From Lepidurus packardi (taxonomy: Eukaryota > Arthropoda > Branchiopoda > Notostraca > Triopsidae), in the NCBI GenBank assembly GCA_023053545.1, contig JAKZAN010000055.1, positions 248,001 through 312,000 on the forward strand: 64,000 nucleotides of DNA, written 5' to 3'. A program made the translations under genes and the position numbers. Positions 9,537 to 19,033 of this stretch are shown one piece after another (position 1 is the stretch's first letter; each line of letters opens with the position of its first letter). A model generated the notes under the pieces. It was not told where the DNA came from and did no database searches. It was given only the letters and a program-made list of their open reading frames with translations.

Positions 9537-10670
9537 ATGAAGAAAATTTTAATAATAGCAATTGTATCCTTAACAATTTTTGCTTGTTCAAACAATAGTG
9601 CAGGCAGCACAGACGCGGCAATTAGTTCTAACGATTTGGGCAAAATGAAATCCCGAAAAGCAGAATTACAAGCAGAACTAATGAAACTGGATGACGTCCT
9701 TTCAACATTGGATACCGTAAAAGAACAAGCCCTTGTTTCTATCTTAAAAGTATCTGACACTACTTTTGTACACTTTGTAGAGTTGCAAGGAAATGTTGAT
9801 ACGAAGGAAAACTTAATCATTTATCCTCAATTTTCAGGCGTTTTGAACACGTTGAATGTCAAGGCAGGACAACGCGTTTCGAAAGGACAGGTTCTGGGCA
9901 GAATTGACGATGGAGGTTTAAGCCAACAAGTTGCACAGGTTGAAGCACAATATGAATTAGCCAAAACAACATTCGAACGTCAGAAAAGATTATGGGATCA
10001 GAAAATTGGTTCTGAAATACAGTATCTACAAGCACAAACTAGCATGCAAAGCCAGCAGAAAGCGGTTTCTCAGTTAAAGGCGCAATTGGCAAAAACCGTT
10101 GTTACGGCTCCTTTTGCTGGTGTCATTGATGAAATAATCACTGAACGAGGACAAGTTGTTGGGCCTGGACAAGGGTTAATGCGGATTGTAAACTTAAAGG
10201 ACATGTATGTTTCAACATCGGTGCCAGAAACCTACATTAACACGCTCAAAAACGGATCTTCTGTTAGTGTTTCCATGCCGACATTGGGCAAAGAATTGAC
10301 AGGAAAAATTAGAACCGTAGGCAATTACATTGATCCTGCAAACAGAACTTTCGCCGTTGAAATCGCAGTGCCAAACCCAGACAATGCTTTGCGTCCGAAC
10401 CAAGTAGCTAAGTTGAAAATTTCAGATTACACCAATAAAGATGCAATCGTTGTGCCTTCAAATGTGATCTTACAAGACGCTTCTGGGAGCCAATATGTAT
10501 ATGTAGCGACTGATGTAAAAGGAAATACAGCGACAGCGAAAAAAGCAATTATCACAGTAGGCAAAAATTCTGGAAATGTAACTGAAGTATTAAGCGGTTT
10601 GCAAGCTGGAGATTTTGTCGTGACTGAAGGCATCACGACACTTTCAGACGGCATGAAGCTTAATTTTTAA
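9537..10670 (+). CDS. RND efflux periplasmic adaptor, lipoprotein
   Basis: Membrane fusion protein linking the RND pump to the TolC channel. The N-terminus carries a lipobox (TIFACS, Cys17), so the protein is probably lipid-anchored. A short coiled coil (about residues 38-60) is followed by the biotinyl-lipoyl half motif (IYPQFSGVLNTLNVKAGQRVSKGQVL), a helical hairpin (VAQVEAQYELAKTTFERQKRL...), the second lipoyl half (TAPFAGVIDEIITERGQVV), then beta-barrel and membrane-proximal domains (SGNVTEVLSGLQAGDFVVTEG). Full length at 377 residues, between its partner genes. Confidence 0.93.
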   Translation: MKKILIIAIVSLTIFACSNNSAGSTDAAISSNDLGKMKSRKAELQAELMKLDDVLSTLDTVKEQALVSILKVSDTTFVHFVELQGNVDTKENLIIYPQFSGVLNTLNVKAGQRVSKGQVLGRIDDGGLSQQVAQVEAQYELAKTTFERQKRLWDQKIGSEIQYLQAQTSMQSQQKAVSQLKAQLAKTVVTAPFAGVIDEIITERGQVVGPGQGLMRIVNLKDMYVSTSVPETYINTLKNGSSVSVSMPTLGKELTGKIRTVGNYIDPANRTFAVEIAVPNPDNALRPNQVAKLKISDYTNKDAIVVPSNVILQDASGSQYVYVATDVKGNTATAKKAIITVGKNSGNVTEVLSGLQAGDFVVTEGITTLSDGMKLNF

Positions 10671-10701
10671 TCCAAAACATTTCAACTAACAATCATTTAT
10701 A

Positions 10702-13700
10702 ATGAGTAGTAAAAATAAAGAATTCGGAATATCAAGTTGGGCGATCGACAATCGTGTTACGGTTTATATCGTAACCTTGTTAATCGTGGTTACGGGCTTG
10801 ATCGCATACATCAATATGCCGCGAGAAGACTTCCCGGAGATTATTGAAAACAAAATCTACATTTCATCTGTATTTCCTGGAAATTCAGCAGAAGACGTCG
10901 AAAAGTTGATCATAAAACCACTCGAAAAAGAAATCAAAAATATCAGTGGTGTTGAAAAAATTACTTCAAATTCGTTCCAAGACTATGGAATGATAATCGT
11001 TGAATTTGCAGATAATATTACAGTTGAGCAAGCTAAACAAAAAGTGAAGGACAAGGTCGACAATGTAAAAGCAGACACAGACTGGCCTAATCTTGACAAT
11101 GGCGGAAAAGTAGAGCCTAATGTCTTCGAATTGAATATTTCCGAAGAAGTGCCTATTTTGAACATCAATTTGCAAGGAAATTATACCACACAACAACTCA
11201 AGAAATATGGTGAGCTCTTGCAAGATGATATTGAAACGATTGCCGAAGTAAAAAAAGTTGACATTTTAGGTGTTGATGACAAAGAGGTAGAAATTGCTGT
11301 TGATATTTTCAAAATGACGGCTGCACAGGTATCATTTGACGACATTCAAAATGCTGTCAAATATGAAAACATGACCATTTCAGGCGGAAATTTAATTTCG
11401 CAAGGTGCTCGCAATAACATCCGAATTGTCGGCGAAATCAAAAACCCAAAAGAACTTGAAGATATCATCGTAAAATCTCACGGTGGAAACGTGTTCCTGA
11501 AAGATATTGCTTCGGTTTCTTTTAAAGAAAAAGAAAAGACTACATATGCCCGTGAAAAAGGTAATGAAGTGGTTATGCTAACGGTCAAAAAACGTTCCAA
11601 CCAGAACATGATATCAGCTATTGAGCAAGTCAAAGAAAAAATTGCTCATGCGCAGGACACTTATTTACCAAAAAATTTATCACTCAAATTATCAAACGAT
11701 CAATCTAGCCGGGTTGAACATCAAGTGGACGAACTATCAAACCATATTATCTTCGGAATTATATTGGTGATGATTGTGTTGATGTTCACAATGGGTTTGC
11801 GAAACTCGCTCTTTGTTGGGGCTGCGATTCCGCTTTCCATGTTGATGGCTTTTAGCATACTTTCAGCCTTTGGTTTGACCTTGAACACCATGGTTCTCTT
11901 CGGGCTGGTAATGGGCTTGGGAATGCTTGTTGATGACGGAATTGTGGTAGTGGACAACGTTTTTGCCAATATGAAAAAAGGCATGAACCGCATTGATGCA
12001 TCAAAAATTGGAATTGGCGAAATAGCTTGGCCAGTAATTGCCTCGACCGCTACAACCTTAATGGCTTTCCTTCCATTTGCTTTGTGGCCCGGGACGATGG
12101 GAAAATTCATGAAATACTTTCCGATAACATTGACGGTTACGCTTTCTGCGTCGCTGTTCGTGGCAATGGTTGTAAATGCTGCTATGACAGGCGGGTCTAT
12201 GGATACAGAAGATCGAAATGTGAGTAAAAAATCAGCAAAAAAATACACCATTATCTTCTCCATCATTGCGGTTATTTTTGTGTTACTTGGCAACATTTAC
12301 GACTCAAAAGCTTCTCGTGCTATTGGTCACTTGGCGATCATATCGTTAGTATTAATGTGGCTTTACCGCGTAAAATTGTACCAATGGACACAAGATTTTC
12401 AGCATAGTTTCTTCCCTAAAATGGAAGACCGGTATAAGATTTTCTTAGCTAAGATTCTAACTGGTAAAAAATCGTGGATCGCTTTGGGAACTATAATCGG
12501 GATGCTGTTCTTTTCGTTTGTGCTATTGGGCATATTTCCAAGAAAAGTGCTGTTTTTTCCTGATAATATTCCAAATCAGGTTATTACTTATATCGAATAT
12601 CCGCAAGGAACTGATATTGAAAAAACCAATAAAGCGACTTTATTCGTAGAAAATCAGGTTATCAAAATTTTGTCGAAATATGTCGAGCCCAATACAGACG
12701 AAAACTACCTAGCAGAATCGATTGTCTCACAAGTGGGCGTTGGTGCTGGAAATCCTAATGTTGATGCTGGATCCGCTTCGGAAACGCCATACAAAGGGAA
12801 AGTAACAGTAAACTTCTCAGAATTTAAATTCAGAAAAGATGTAAATACCGCCGACGTTTTGGAAGAAATTAGATCGAAAGTAAAAGGCATTGCAGGCGCT
12901 ACAGTTACCGTTGAAAAAGACGCAAACGGACCGCCAGCAGGCTATCCTATTAGTGTGCAATTGACAGGTGATAACTATGACCTGATGTTAACGGAAGCTG
13001 ATAAAATGATCGATTTTATCAACTCGAAAAACATTCCGGGTATCGAACGCTTAAGCGTTGATGTCAACAAAGACAGCCCCGAACTGGAAGTAAAAGTAGA
13101 CCGCGTAAATGCAGGTAGCGTGGGGGTTTCTACAGGACAAATCGGTTTTAATTTGCGTCGTTCCCTTTACGGACAGGAAATATCAACCTTTAAAGAAGGT
13201 GATGACGATTATAACATTGTTGTTCGTTTGCAAGAAGACCAGCGGAAAAGTGAAAGCACGCTATTTAATCAATCGTTAACCTTCAGAAATCCGAACAACG
13301 GTCGGGTAATGCAGGTTCCGATTTCAGCAGTTTCAACAACGAATAAAAACAAAACATTCAGTCAGATTAAGCGAAAAAATCAAGACCGGATCATGACAAT
13401 TTATTCGAATGTACTAACTGGCTATAATGCGGATGCGATCACAAAACAGATCAAATCACAGCTAAAAAGCTACAAATTACCGTCAGATATTACCTATTCG
13501 TTCTCTGGTGTACAGGAAGAACAAGGCAAAAACCAAAGCTTCCTGATGTATGCATTGTTCTTAGCATTGGCGGGAATTACGCTGATTATTGTGCTACAAT
13601 TTAATTCGGTTTCGAAAACAATTGTAATTTTATTTACAGTAATCTTAAGTTTCAGTGGTGTGTTTTATGGCTATGTAATTGCAAACATGGATTTCGTTAT

Positions 13701-14190
13701 TTTGATGACCATGATGGGGATTATTTCGCTTGCTGGAATTGTCGTGAAAAATGGAATTGTGTTGATGGATTTCTTCGTATTATTACTAGACCAAAAAGTC
13801 GAAGAAAAACAACTAACCTCGCACGATGATTTGACGCTTGAAGAAATTAAAGAAGTAATCATCGAATCCGGAAAATCTAGATTGCGACCAGTATTGCTAA
13901 CGGCGTTAACAGCTGTTTTAGGCCTGATTCCGCTAGCAATTGGCTTAAACTTTGACTTCTTTTCATTGGTGACCGATCTAAATCCGCACATATTTATAGG
14001 TGGAGACAACGTCATTTTCTGGGGCCCATTAGCATGGACAATTATCTTCGGATTAACGTATGCAACCATTTTAACCCTGGTGATGGTTCCAGTAATGTTC
14101 TATCTGGTAAAGCGCACAAAATACTACTTAAGAGACCGTAGAATTGCGCGCAATCATAAAGAAGAAATTGCAGAGGTTGCAGAGGTTTAA
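10702..14190 (+). CDS. RND multidrug-type efflux transporter, inner-membrane subunit
   Basis: Proton-driven inner-membrane pump of the AcrB-like (HAE1) class, 1162 residues. The layout is one N-terminal membrane helix (VTVYIVTLLIVVTGLIAYI), a large periplasmic loop, five further helices, a middle helix, a second large loop and a last helix bundle. The TM4 proton-relay pair is present in GMLVDDGIVVVDNVF. It is longer than AcrB (about 1050), with an extra hydrophilic or membrane segment around residues 505-570 between the two halves. The substrate is unknown. The DD motif argues for the drug/organic class rather than a heavy-metal pump. Confidence 0.93.
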   Translation: MSSKNKEFGISSWAIDNRVTVYIVTLLIVVTGLIAYINMPREDFPEIIENKIYISSVFPGNSAEDVEKLIIKPLEKEIKNISGVEKITSNSFQDYGMIIVEFADNITVEQAKQKVKDKVDNVKADTDWPNLDNGGKVEPNVFELNISEEVPILNINLQGNYTTQQLKKYGELLQDDIETIAEVKKVDILGVDDKEVEIAVDIFKMTAAQVSFDDIQNAVKYENMTISGGNLISQGARNNIRIVGEIKNPKELEDIIVKSHGGNVFLKDIASVSFKEKEKTTYAREKGNEVVMLTVKKRSNQNMISAIEQVKEKIAHAQDTYLPKNLSLKLSNDQSSRVEHQVDELSNHIIFGIILVMIVLMFTMGLRNSLFVGAAIPLSMLMAFSILSAFGLTLNTMVLFGLVMGLGMLVDDGIVVVDNVFANMKKGMNRIDASKIGIGEIAWPVIASTATTLMAFLPFALWPGTMGKFMKYFPITLTVTLSASLFVAMVVNAAMTGGSMDTEDRNVSKKSAKKYTIIFSIIAVIFVLLGNIYDSKASRAIGHLAIISLVLMWLYRVKLYQWTQDFQHSFFPKMEDRYKIFLAKILTGKKSWIALGTIIGMLFFSFVLLGIFPRKVLFFPDNIPNQVITYIEYPQGTDIEKTNKATLFVENQVIKILSKYVEPNTDENYLAESIVSQVGVGAGNPNVDAGSASETPYKGKVTVNFSEFKFRKDVNTADVLEEIRSKVKGIAGATVTVEKDANGPPAGYPISVQLTGDNYDLMLTEADKMIDFINSKNIPGIERLSVDVNKDSPELEVKVDRVNAGSVGVSTGQIGFNLRRSLYGQEISTFKEGDDDYNIVVRLQEDQRKSESTLFNQSLTFRNPNNGRVMQVPISAVSTTNKNKTFSQIKRKNQDRIMTIYSNVLTGYNADAITKQIKSQLKSYKLPSDITYSFSGVQEEQGKNQSFLMYALFLALAGITLIIVLQFNSVSKTIVILFTVILSFSGVFYGYVIANMDFVILMTMMGIISLAGIVVKNGIVLMDFFVLLLDQKVEEKQLTSHDDLTLEEIKEVIIESGKSRLRPVLLTALTAVLGLIPLAIGLNFDFFSLVTDLNPHIFIGGDNVIFWGPLAWTIIFGLTYATILTLVMVPVMFYLVKRTKYYLRDRRIARNHKEEIAEVAEV

Positions 14191-14210
14191 AATCAAGAAC
14201 TAAAAGCAAT

Positions 14211-14246
14211 AAAAAAGCTGATACAGAAATGTATCAGCTTTTTTTT
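14211..14246. terminator. Bidirectional terminator
   Basis: AAGCTGATAC and GTATCAGCTT pair around AGAAAT, with A's before and T's after, so it can stop both the efflux operon (plus) and the MORN-repeat gene (minus). Confidence 0.85.
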
Positions 14247-14264
14247 ATGGCTTGTTCGCTAGAA

Positions 14265-14609
14265 TCAATTCGCTTTGGCAATTGACTGCTTGATCGTTTT
14301 GACCCCGGCAATGCGACTTTCCGAAAAATTCACTTCTTTTACTTCAGAATCGTTGTAAAAAAACCACTTCCCTTCTTTTTGCCCATTTGTATAAGAACCA
14401 ACCGATTTCTTGCTTCCAGCCTCGTCATAAGAAATCCATTGTCCGTCCAGTTTTCCGTCTTTATAAAACCCTTGTTGCTGAATTTGGCCATTATCGTAAT
14501 AATAAGTAGCTTTCACTAAATCGCCAACTGCCTCCAGCTTCGGCTTCAAATCTTGGGCATAAATGCTCATAGATGCAACCATCATCCCAAATAAAATATA
14601 CTTTTTCAT
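14265..14609 (-). CDS. MORN-repeat (YwqK-like) exported protein
   Basis: A signal peptide (MKKYILFGMMVASMSIYAQ) is followed by three MORN_2-type repeats of about 22 residues. The cores are YYDNGQIQQQGFYKDGKLDGQW, ISYDEAGSKKSVGSYTNGQKEGKW and FFYNDSEVKEV. Proteins of this kind are often auto-labelled as the antitoxin of a YwqK-type toxin-antitoxin system, but no toxin partner lies next to it, so that label is not supported here. A TACATTTG box lies 28 bp upstream on the same strand. Periplasmic or surface protein of unknown function. Confidence 0.75.
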   Translation of the reverse strand: MKKYILFGMMVASMSIYAQDLKPKLEAVGDLVKATYYYDNGQIQQQGFYKDGKLDGQWISYDEAGSKKSVGSYTNGQKEGKWFFYNDSEVKEVNFSESRIAGVKTIKQSIAKAN

Positions 14610-14718
14610 AGCGTTGGATATTGTTGTTTATAATGTCAAATGTATAAACAAATTTACAATAAAAACACTTTAGCTTAACAATTTGGTAACATTGCGCAGA
14701 GATTTAACAACAGTGCAT

Positions 14719-14748
14719 AAAAAAACCAGCGATTCTCACCGCTGGTTT
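14719..14748 (-). terminator. Terminator of the TlpA-like gene
   Basis: On the minus strand AAACCAGCG and CGCTGGTTT pair around an 8-nt loop and run into T's. It lies 23 bp after the stop codon. Confidence 0.8.
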
Positions 14749-14770
14749 AATGTCTATCTAAACCGAAAGC

Positions 14771-15754
14771 TTATTTCAATAATTGATCCAACTTTGCAAC
14801 TAGTTCAGGCGATGACGGACGTGGCGCATCAGTTTCTACAACATTTCCATCAGGTCCCACTAAGATGAAACGCGGAATGGCATTGATATTATAAGCGCGA
14901 ACAAAATCCGAATTCCAGTCGTTATCAGCAATTAACTGAACACCGCCTAGCGTCTTATCAGTCACAAAAGTCCTCCATTTCTCGTAATCCTTCTTTGTGT
15001 CGATTGAAATGCTCACGAATTCGATATTCTTTCCATGGTATTTTTCTTCAACCTTCTTCAAATGCGGAATTTCAGCACGACAAGGCCCACACCATGTCGC
15101 CCAAGTATCGATATAAACATACTTTCCTCTAAGATCTTCTAATTTTGTAGTACCACCTTTGTGGTTTTCATAATTAAAACTTGGTGAAGTAGTGCCCAAC
15201 ATCTTTTTAGAAGCTTGTGCCGCTTCATACATTTTTAATACAGAAGCATTTTGCCTTTCCATGCCCTTTTTAGCCACCTCAGCAAATGCCGAATCCAAAT
15301 CCTTATCTGCCAATTTTAGTGCGACGTCTTTTTGGCTATCGGCAACAAATTTCTTGAATGCCGCAGCATCAGGATTTTGCATTGCAACTTCTAATTTAGC
15401 TTCTTGATTGGTTTGCGCTGCAAGAAAATTATTTTCTTTAGCACCTTTTCCCTTATAAACAATCGATTCGTCAAAATGCTTAGCATCCATAGTCAAGGTC
15501 AAATTAAAACCATTTTTCAAATACAATTGCGTGTACTCTACGCCATCATATAGCTGAAAAAAACCAGGCTGAACAGCAAATTCGTCTTTAAAAATGCCCT
15601 TCTTATCAACATTAATTTCCTTCTTAAAATCCTTTCCAGACAGTGTAATTTTATCCGTATTCCGATTTGCGATTTTTGCTGTAAATTTAACAACGTCAGT
15701 CTGTGCAATAACAGAAACTGTCGCCATTAAAAACAGAAATAAGACTTTTCTCAT
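14771..15754 (-). CDS. TlpA-like thioredoxin-fold oxidoreductase, exported
   Basis: The chosen start (MRKVLFLFLMATVSVIAQ) provides a signal peptide. The frame is open for 36 more codons upstream, but that stretch is AT-rich and unlike coding sequence. The N-terminal half is a beta-rich DUF4369-like domain followed by a helical region. The C-terminal 140 residues form a thioredoxin domain with the redox motif ATWCGPCRAEIPHLKK and the cis-Pro region AIPRFILVG. The role is probably periplasmic disulfide reduction or thiol maintenance; the target is unknown. The total of 327 residues is standard for this Bacteroidota class. Confidence 0.88.
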   Translation of the reverse strand: MRKVLFLFLMATVSVIAQTDVVKFTAKIANRNTDKITLSGKDFKKEINVDKKGIFKDEFAVQPGFFQLYDGVEYTQLYLKNGFNLTLTMDAKHFDESIVYKGKGAKENNFLAAQTNQEAKLEVAMQNPDAAAFKKFVADSQKDVALKLADKDLDSAFAEVAKKGMERQNASVLKMYEAAQASKKMLGTTSPSFNYENHKGGTTKLEDLRGKYVYIDTWATWCGPCRAEIPHLKKVEEKYHGKNIEFVSISIDTKKDYEKWRTFVTDKTLGGVQLIADNDWNSDFVRAYNINAIPRFILVGPDGNVVETDAPRPSSPELVAKLDQLLK

Positions 15755-15899
15755 GATTGTGTTTTTAAAATATGACGTAAAAATATATTTATAAATCATA
15801 AATTGCTCATAATTACAGAAAAAATTAATGTTTAGTATGTTTTTTATCAAAATAAACAACAAACAAAATACTATTTTTGCAATCTAAAAAACCAGAACA

Positions 15900-17651
15900 A
15901 TGTACAGGAGCCATAATTGCGGTGCTTTAAACGCAACACACATTAATACTGAGGTTACGCTTTCCGGATGGGTACAAAAAACCCGGAACAAAGGATTTAT
16001 GATTTGGGTGGATTTGCGTGATCGTTACGGCATTACCCAACTAATCTTTGACGAAAGTAGAACAGCTATAGCGATGTTTGAATTGGCAAAAACCTTGGGC
16101 CGTGAATACGTAATTCAAGTAAAAGGCACTGTCATTGAACGCGAATCGAAGAATCCAAACATGCCAACTGGCGATATCGAAATTTTAGTTTCTGAATTGA
16201 ATATTCTCAATGCAGCCCTGACGCCACCTTTCACTATCGAAGATGAAACTGACGGCGGAGAAGACATCAGAATGAAATACCGATACTTGGATATCAGACG
16301 GAATCCAGTAAAAAACAGCTTATTATTCCGCCACAAAGTCGCAATGGAAGTTCGAAAATACCTTTCAGCTCAAGATTTCTGTGAAGTGGAAACACCATAT
16401 TTGATCAAATCAACTCCAGAAGGCGCAAGAGATTTCGTAGTGCCGTCGCGCATGAACGAAGGACAATTTTATGCCCTACCCCAATCGCCACAAACTTTCA
16501 AACAATTATTAATGGTGGGCGGAATGGACAAATATTTCCAAATCGTGAAATGTTTCCGTGACGAAGATTTACGTGCCGACAGACAGCCAGAATTCACACA
16601 AATTGATTGTGAAATGGCCTTTGTTGAGCAAGAAGATATTCTGGATACTTTTGAAGGATTGACCAGACATCTACTCAAAGAAATTAAAGGTGTTGAAGTC
16701 GACAAATTTCCACGTATGACATACGATCATGCTATGAAAACGTACGGAAATGACAAGCCAGACATTCGCTTCGGAATGGAATTTGGCGAACTAAACGCTG
16801 TTGCACAACACAAAGAATTCCCTGTTTTCAATTCAGCGGAATTAGTCGTGGGAATTGCAGCACCAAAATGTGGCGAATTCACCAGAAAAGAAATTGACGG
16901 CCTGATTGATTGGGTGAAACGACCACAAGTTGGCGCCAGCGGTATGGTCTACGTGAAATGCAATGAGGATGGCACATATAAATCATCCGTAGATAAATTT
17001 TACGACCAAGAAGATCTAAAAAAATGGGCAGAAGCAACAGGTGCAAAAGCCGGCGATATGATATTCGTACTTTCAGGACCAGCAGACAAAACAAGAACAC
17101 GGCTTAGCGCCCTGCGAATGGAATTGGCAACAAGATTGGGCTTGCGCAATCCAGCAGAATTTGCCCCATTATGGGTAGTAGATTTTCCGTTGTTGGAACT
17201 AGACGAAGAAAGCGGCAGGTGGCACGCCATGCACCATCCGTTTACTTCCCCAAAACCAGAAGATATGGCATTGCTCGCAACAGATCCCGGAAAAGTCCGC
17301 GCCAATGCTTACGATATGGTGCTGAATGGCAATGAAATTGGCGGCGGATCAATTCGAATTCACGACAAAGCAACACAGCAATTAATGTTCAAATATTTAG
17401 GGTTTACGGAAGAAGAAGCGCGAAACCAGTTCGGGTTTTTGATGGATGCATTCCAGTTTGGCGCACCGCCTCACGGTGGATTGGCCTTCGGATTGGATCG
17501 CTTGGTTGCCATTTTGGGCGGACAAGAAACCATTCGCGATTTTATTGCGTTCCCAAAAAACAATTCTGGACGCGATGTCATGATTGATGCACCATCTGTA
17601 ATTGACGACTCACAACTCAAAGAATTGCATATAAAGCTGGCCACAAACTAA
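15900..17651 (+). CDS. aspS: Aspartyl-tRNA synthetase
   Basis: Class IIb synthetase that charges tRNA-Asp. An N-terminal OB-fold anticodon-binding domain ([23 protein letters not shown]) precedes the catalytic domain with motif 2 ([18 protein letters not shown]) and motif 3 ([16 protein letters not shown]). A bacterial GAD insertion lies between about residues 290 and 420. At 583 residues it is the normal bacterial length. A TATTTTTG box at 15872-15879 fits a -7 promoter element, but no -33 TTTG is at the right distance. Confidence 0.97.
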   Translation: MYRSHNCGALNATHINTEVTLSGWVQKTRNKGFMIWVDLRDRYGITQLIFDESRTAIAMFELAKTLGREYVIQVKGTVIERESKNPNMPTGDIEILVSELNILNAALTPPFTIEDETDGGEDIRMKYRYLDIRRNPVKNSLLFRHKVAMEVRKYLSAQDFCEVETPYLIKSTPEGARDFVVPSRMNEGQFYALPQSPQTFKQLLMVGGMDKYFQIVKCFRDEDLRADRQPEFTQIDCEMAFVEQEDILDTFEGLTRHLLKEIKGVEVDKFPRMTYDHAMKTYGNDKPDIRFGMEFGELNAVAQHKEFPVFNSAELVVGIAAPKCGEFTRKEIDGLIDWVKRPQVGASGMVYVKCNEDGTYKSSVDKFYDQEDLKKWAEATGAKAGDMIFVLSGPADKTRTRLSALRMELATRLGLRNPAEFAPLWVVDFPLLELDEESGRWHAMHHPFTSPKPEDMALLATDPGKVRANAYDMVLNGNEIGGGSIRIHDKATQQLMFKYLGFTEEEARNQFGFLMDAFQFGAPPHGGLAFGLDRLVAILGGQETIRDFIAFPKNNSGRDVMIDAPSVIDDSQLKELHIKLATN

Positions 17652-17720
17652 ATTTTTTCGCAATATTCAAAAAGCCGAACTTGCTGATTATCAAATTATT
17701 TTTGTAAAAATGTTAAAGCT

Positions 17721-17754
17721 TTTGAACTTCGTATAGTTTTATAGTTTACATTTG
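17721..17754 (+). promoter_or_regulatory. Candidate promoter of the cold-shock gene
   Basis: TTTG (17721-17724), 22 bp, then TACATTTG (17747-17754). The spacing is at the long end of the Bacteroidota pattern. It leaves a short leader before the start at 17784. Confidence 0.45.
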
Positions 17755-17783
17755 TCGAATTATAAATTATTATTACAATTACA

Positions 17784-17984
17784 ATGCGTACAGGTACAGT
17801 TAAATTTTTCAATGAATCAAAAGGTTACGGATTCATTACAGACGAAGAAACAGGAAAAGACATTTTCGTTCATGCTTCGGGAATTAAAGCGGAAGAACTT
17901 CGCGAAGGTGACAGAGTGAGCTATGAAGAAGAAGAAGGAAGAAAAGGTAAAGTTGCTGCGCAAGTAGTTGCCTTGGAAGACTAA
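17784..17984 (+). CDS. cspA: Cold-shock domain protein
   Basis: Single cold-shock domain of 66 residues that binds single-stranded RNA or DNA. RNP1 (KGYGFIT) and RNP2 (DIFVHASGI) are intact, and the start MRTGTVKFFNESKGYG is canonical. The C-terminus (EEEEGRKGKVAAQVV) is the usual acidic-to-basic end. Monocistronic, with its own promoter and terminator. The csp symbol is used loosely because paralogues cannot be separated by sequence. Confidence 0.94.
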   Translation: MRTGTVKFFNESKGYGFITDEETGKDIFVHASGIKAEELREGDRVSYEEEEGRKGKVAAQVVALED

Positions 17985-18015
17985 AATATAAAGTATTTTT
18001 GTTACCGAAAAAGTT

Positions 18016-18045
18016 AGCGCTTCGATTTATCGAGGCGCTTTTTTT
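18016..18045 (+). terminator. Terminator of the cold-shock gene
   Basis: AGCGCTTCGA and TCGAGGCGCT pair (one G-T) around TTTA and are followed by seven T. Confidence 0.85.
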
Positions 18046-18099
18046 ATGTTGTTAGCTGAAATAAAATCATTTGACCGCTAACCCAGATATCATCAATTT

Positions 18100-18182
18100 G
18101 GGCGTTCGAGCGGGCTTTCCGTTTCAATCTTTTCTCCGCTACGCTTCAAAAAGGATTTCCACTTCAATCCCTAACGCGGCAA
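18100..18182. repeat. Dispersed palindromic element, best copy
   Basis: Two imperfectly complementary arms, GCGGGCTTTCCGTTTCAATC and GGATTTCCACTTCAATCCCT, flank a core with TCTTTT and AAAAAGG around a loop. Related copies lie at 1216, 26551, 33848, 36309, 38401, 39268, 54835 and 58868, and in part at 18818. Between 18046 and 18297 I see no gene. Confidence 0.75.
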
Positions 18183-18297
18183 ACTGCTAATTACGACTTT
18201 ACGATTTTATTTAAGACATTCCTATTTAGCCAGAAAATCACTACATTAGATTATTGAAATGGTTAAAACCTAAAATAATTTGATTTCAGATTGCATT

Positions 18298-18817
18298 ATA
18301 GCCACCGGTTTAAACCGTGGTCTATGTCGAAAACGCCAACTAAATTTATTATATGCCACATTCACTCACCAAAATTTGGATCCATGCCATTTGGGCGACA
18401 AAATACAGATCCCCGCTAATTACACAATCCATCGAACACAAGGTCTACCACTTTATTTCCGAGCAACTGCGTGAGCAAGGTTGTCCGGTTGGAATCATTA
18501 ACGGAATGCCCGACCATATTCATTGCTTATTTCTACTAAGCCGGGAAAAATCTATTGCGGATGTCATCAAGCAAATAAAAGGCAGCAGCTCACATTTTAT
18601 CAACCAAAATAATTTGATTTCCGAAAAATTTGCTTGGCAAACAGGCTACGCAGCCTACTCAGTTTCCGAGTCAGGTGTAGCAAAAGTATTTGCATATATT
18701 AAAAATCAGAAGTCCCATCATCAAAAGAAAAAATTCAGCCAGGAATACGACGAATTTTTAAAATTGTACGGGCTCGACGACAAATAACATAGCCCACGGT
18801 TTAAACCGTGGGCTATG
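18298..18817 (+). mobile_element. IS200-like single-gene element
   Basis: The transposase gene at 18353-18787 is enclosed by a matching pair of palindromes. The left copy (18298-18326) is imperfect. The right copy (18788-18817) is a perfect 30-nt palindrome centred on GGTTTAAACC. Subterminal hairpins with no classical terminal inverted repeats are what IS200/IS605-type Y1 transposases recognise. The exact cleavage points cannot be placed without an empty site. Confidence 0.7.
18353..18787 (+). CDS. tnpA: IS200/REP-associated type Y1 tyrosine transposase
   Basis: A 144-residue HUH-superfamily enzyme acting on single-stranded DNA. The metal-binding HUH motif is H55-I56-H57 in MPDHIHCLF. The catalytic Tyr is probably Y115, in VFAYIKNQKSHH, followed by a Gln four residues on as in Y1 transposases. 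The N-terminus (TKIWIHAIWATKYRSPLI) is the typical first strand. The frame is intact and the ends match in pairs, so the element may be active. It could belong to the IS200 group or to the REP-associated group; the nearby dispersed palindromes keep the latter open. Confidence 0.85.
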   Translation: MPHSLTKIWIHAIWATKYRSPLITQSIEHKVYHFISEQLREQGCPVGIINGMPDHIHCLFLLSREKSIADVIKQIKGSSSHFINQNNLISEKFAWQTGYAAYSVSESGVAKVFAYIKNQKSHHQKKKFSQEYDEFLKLYGLDDK

Positions 18818-18896
18818 AAATCCCCGCCTTTGAAAATGCCAATTGCAACTAAAAAAGCATGTGGCGGGATTGTACAGACAGCCCGTTAAAACGCCC
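18818..18896. repeat. Half copy of dispersed palindromic element beside the IS200-like element
   Basis: Read in reverse it shows GGGCGTTTTAACGGGCTGTC and GGCGGGGATTTC, closely matching 39268-39330. The part expected after GGATTTC is missing, exactly where the palindrome at 18817 begins. Confidence 0.6.
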
Positions 18897-18974
18897 AAAA
18901 AAATATAAATTTCGTGCCGTGCTGCCTTGTAAAAATGCAAACAAAATTTGCGCTGAAGTAATTGAACATTTTCC

Positions 18975-19006
18975 GTTGTTTTTTAAAATTGCGAAACGTA
19001 TCTTTG
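18975..19006 (+). promoter_or_regulatory. Candidate nuo operon promoter
   Basis: GTTG (18975-18978), 20 bp, then TATCTTTG (18999-19006), 28 bp before the nuoA ATG at 19034. Confidence 0.5.
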
Positions 19007-19033
19007 CAGCTTAATTTTATTAAAACAAGTGCA

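Noticed and set aside
14265..14609. Toxin-antitoxin antitoxin gene
   Set aside because: MORN repeats and a signal peptide are seen, but there is no partner gene and no reason to expect a cytoplasmic antitoxin.
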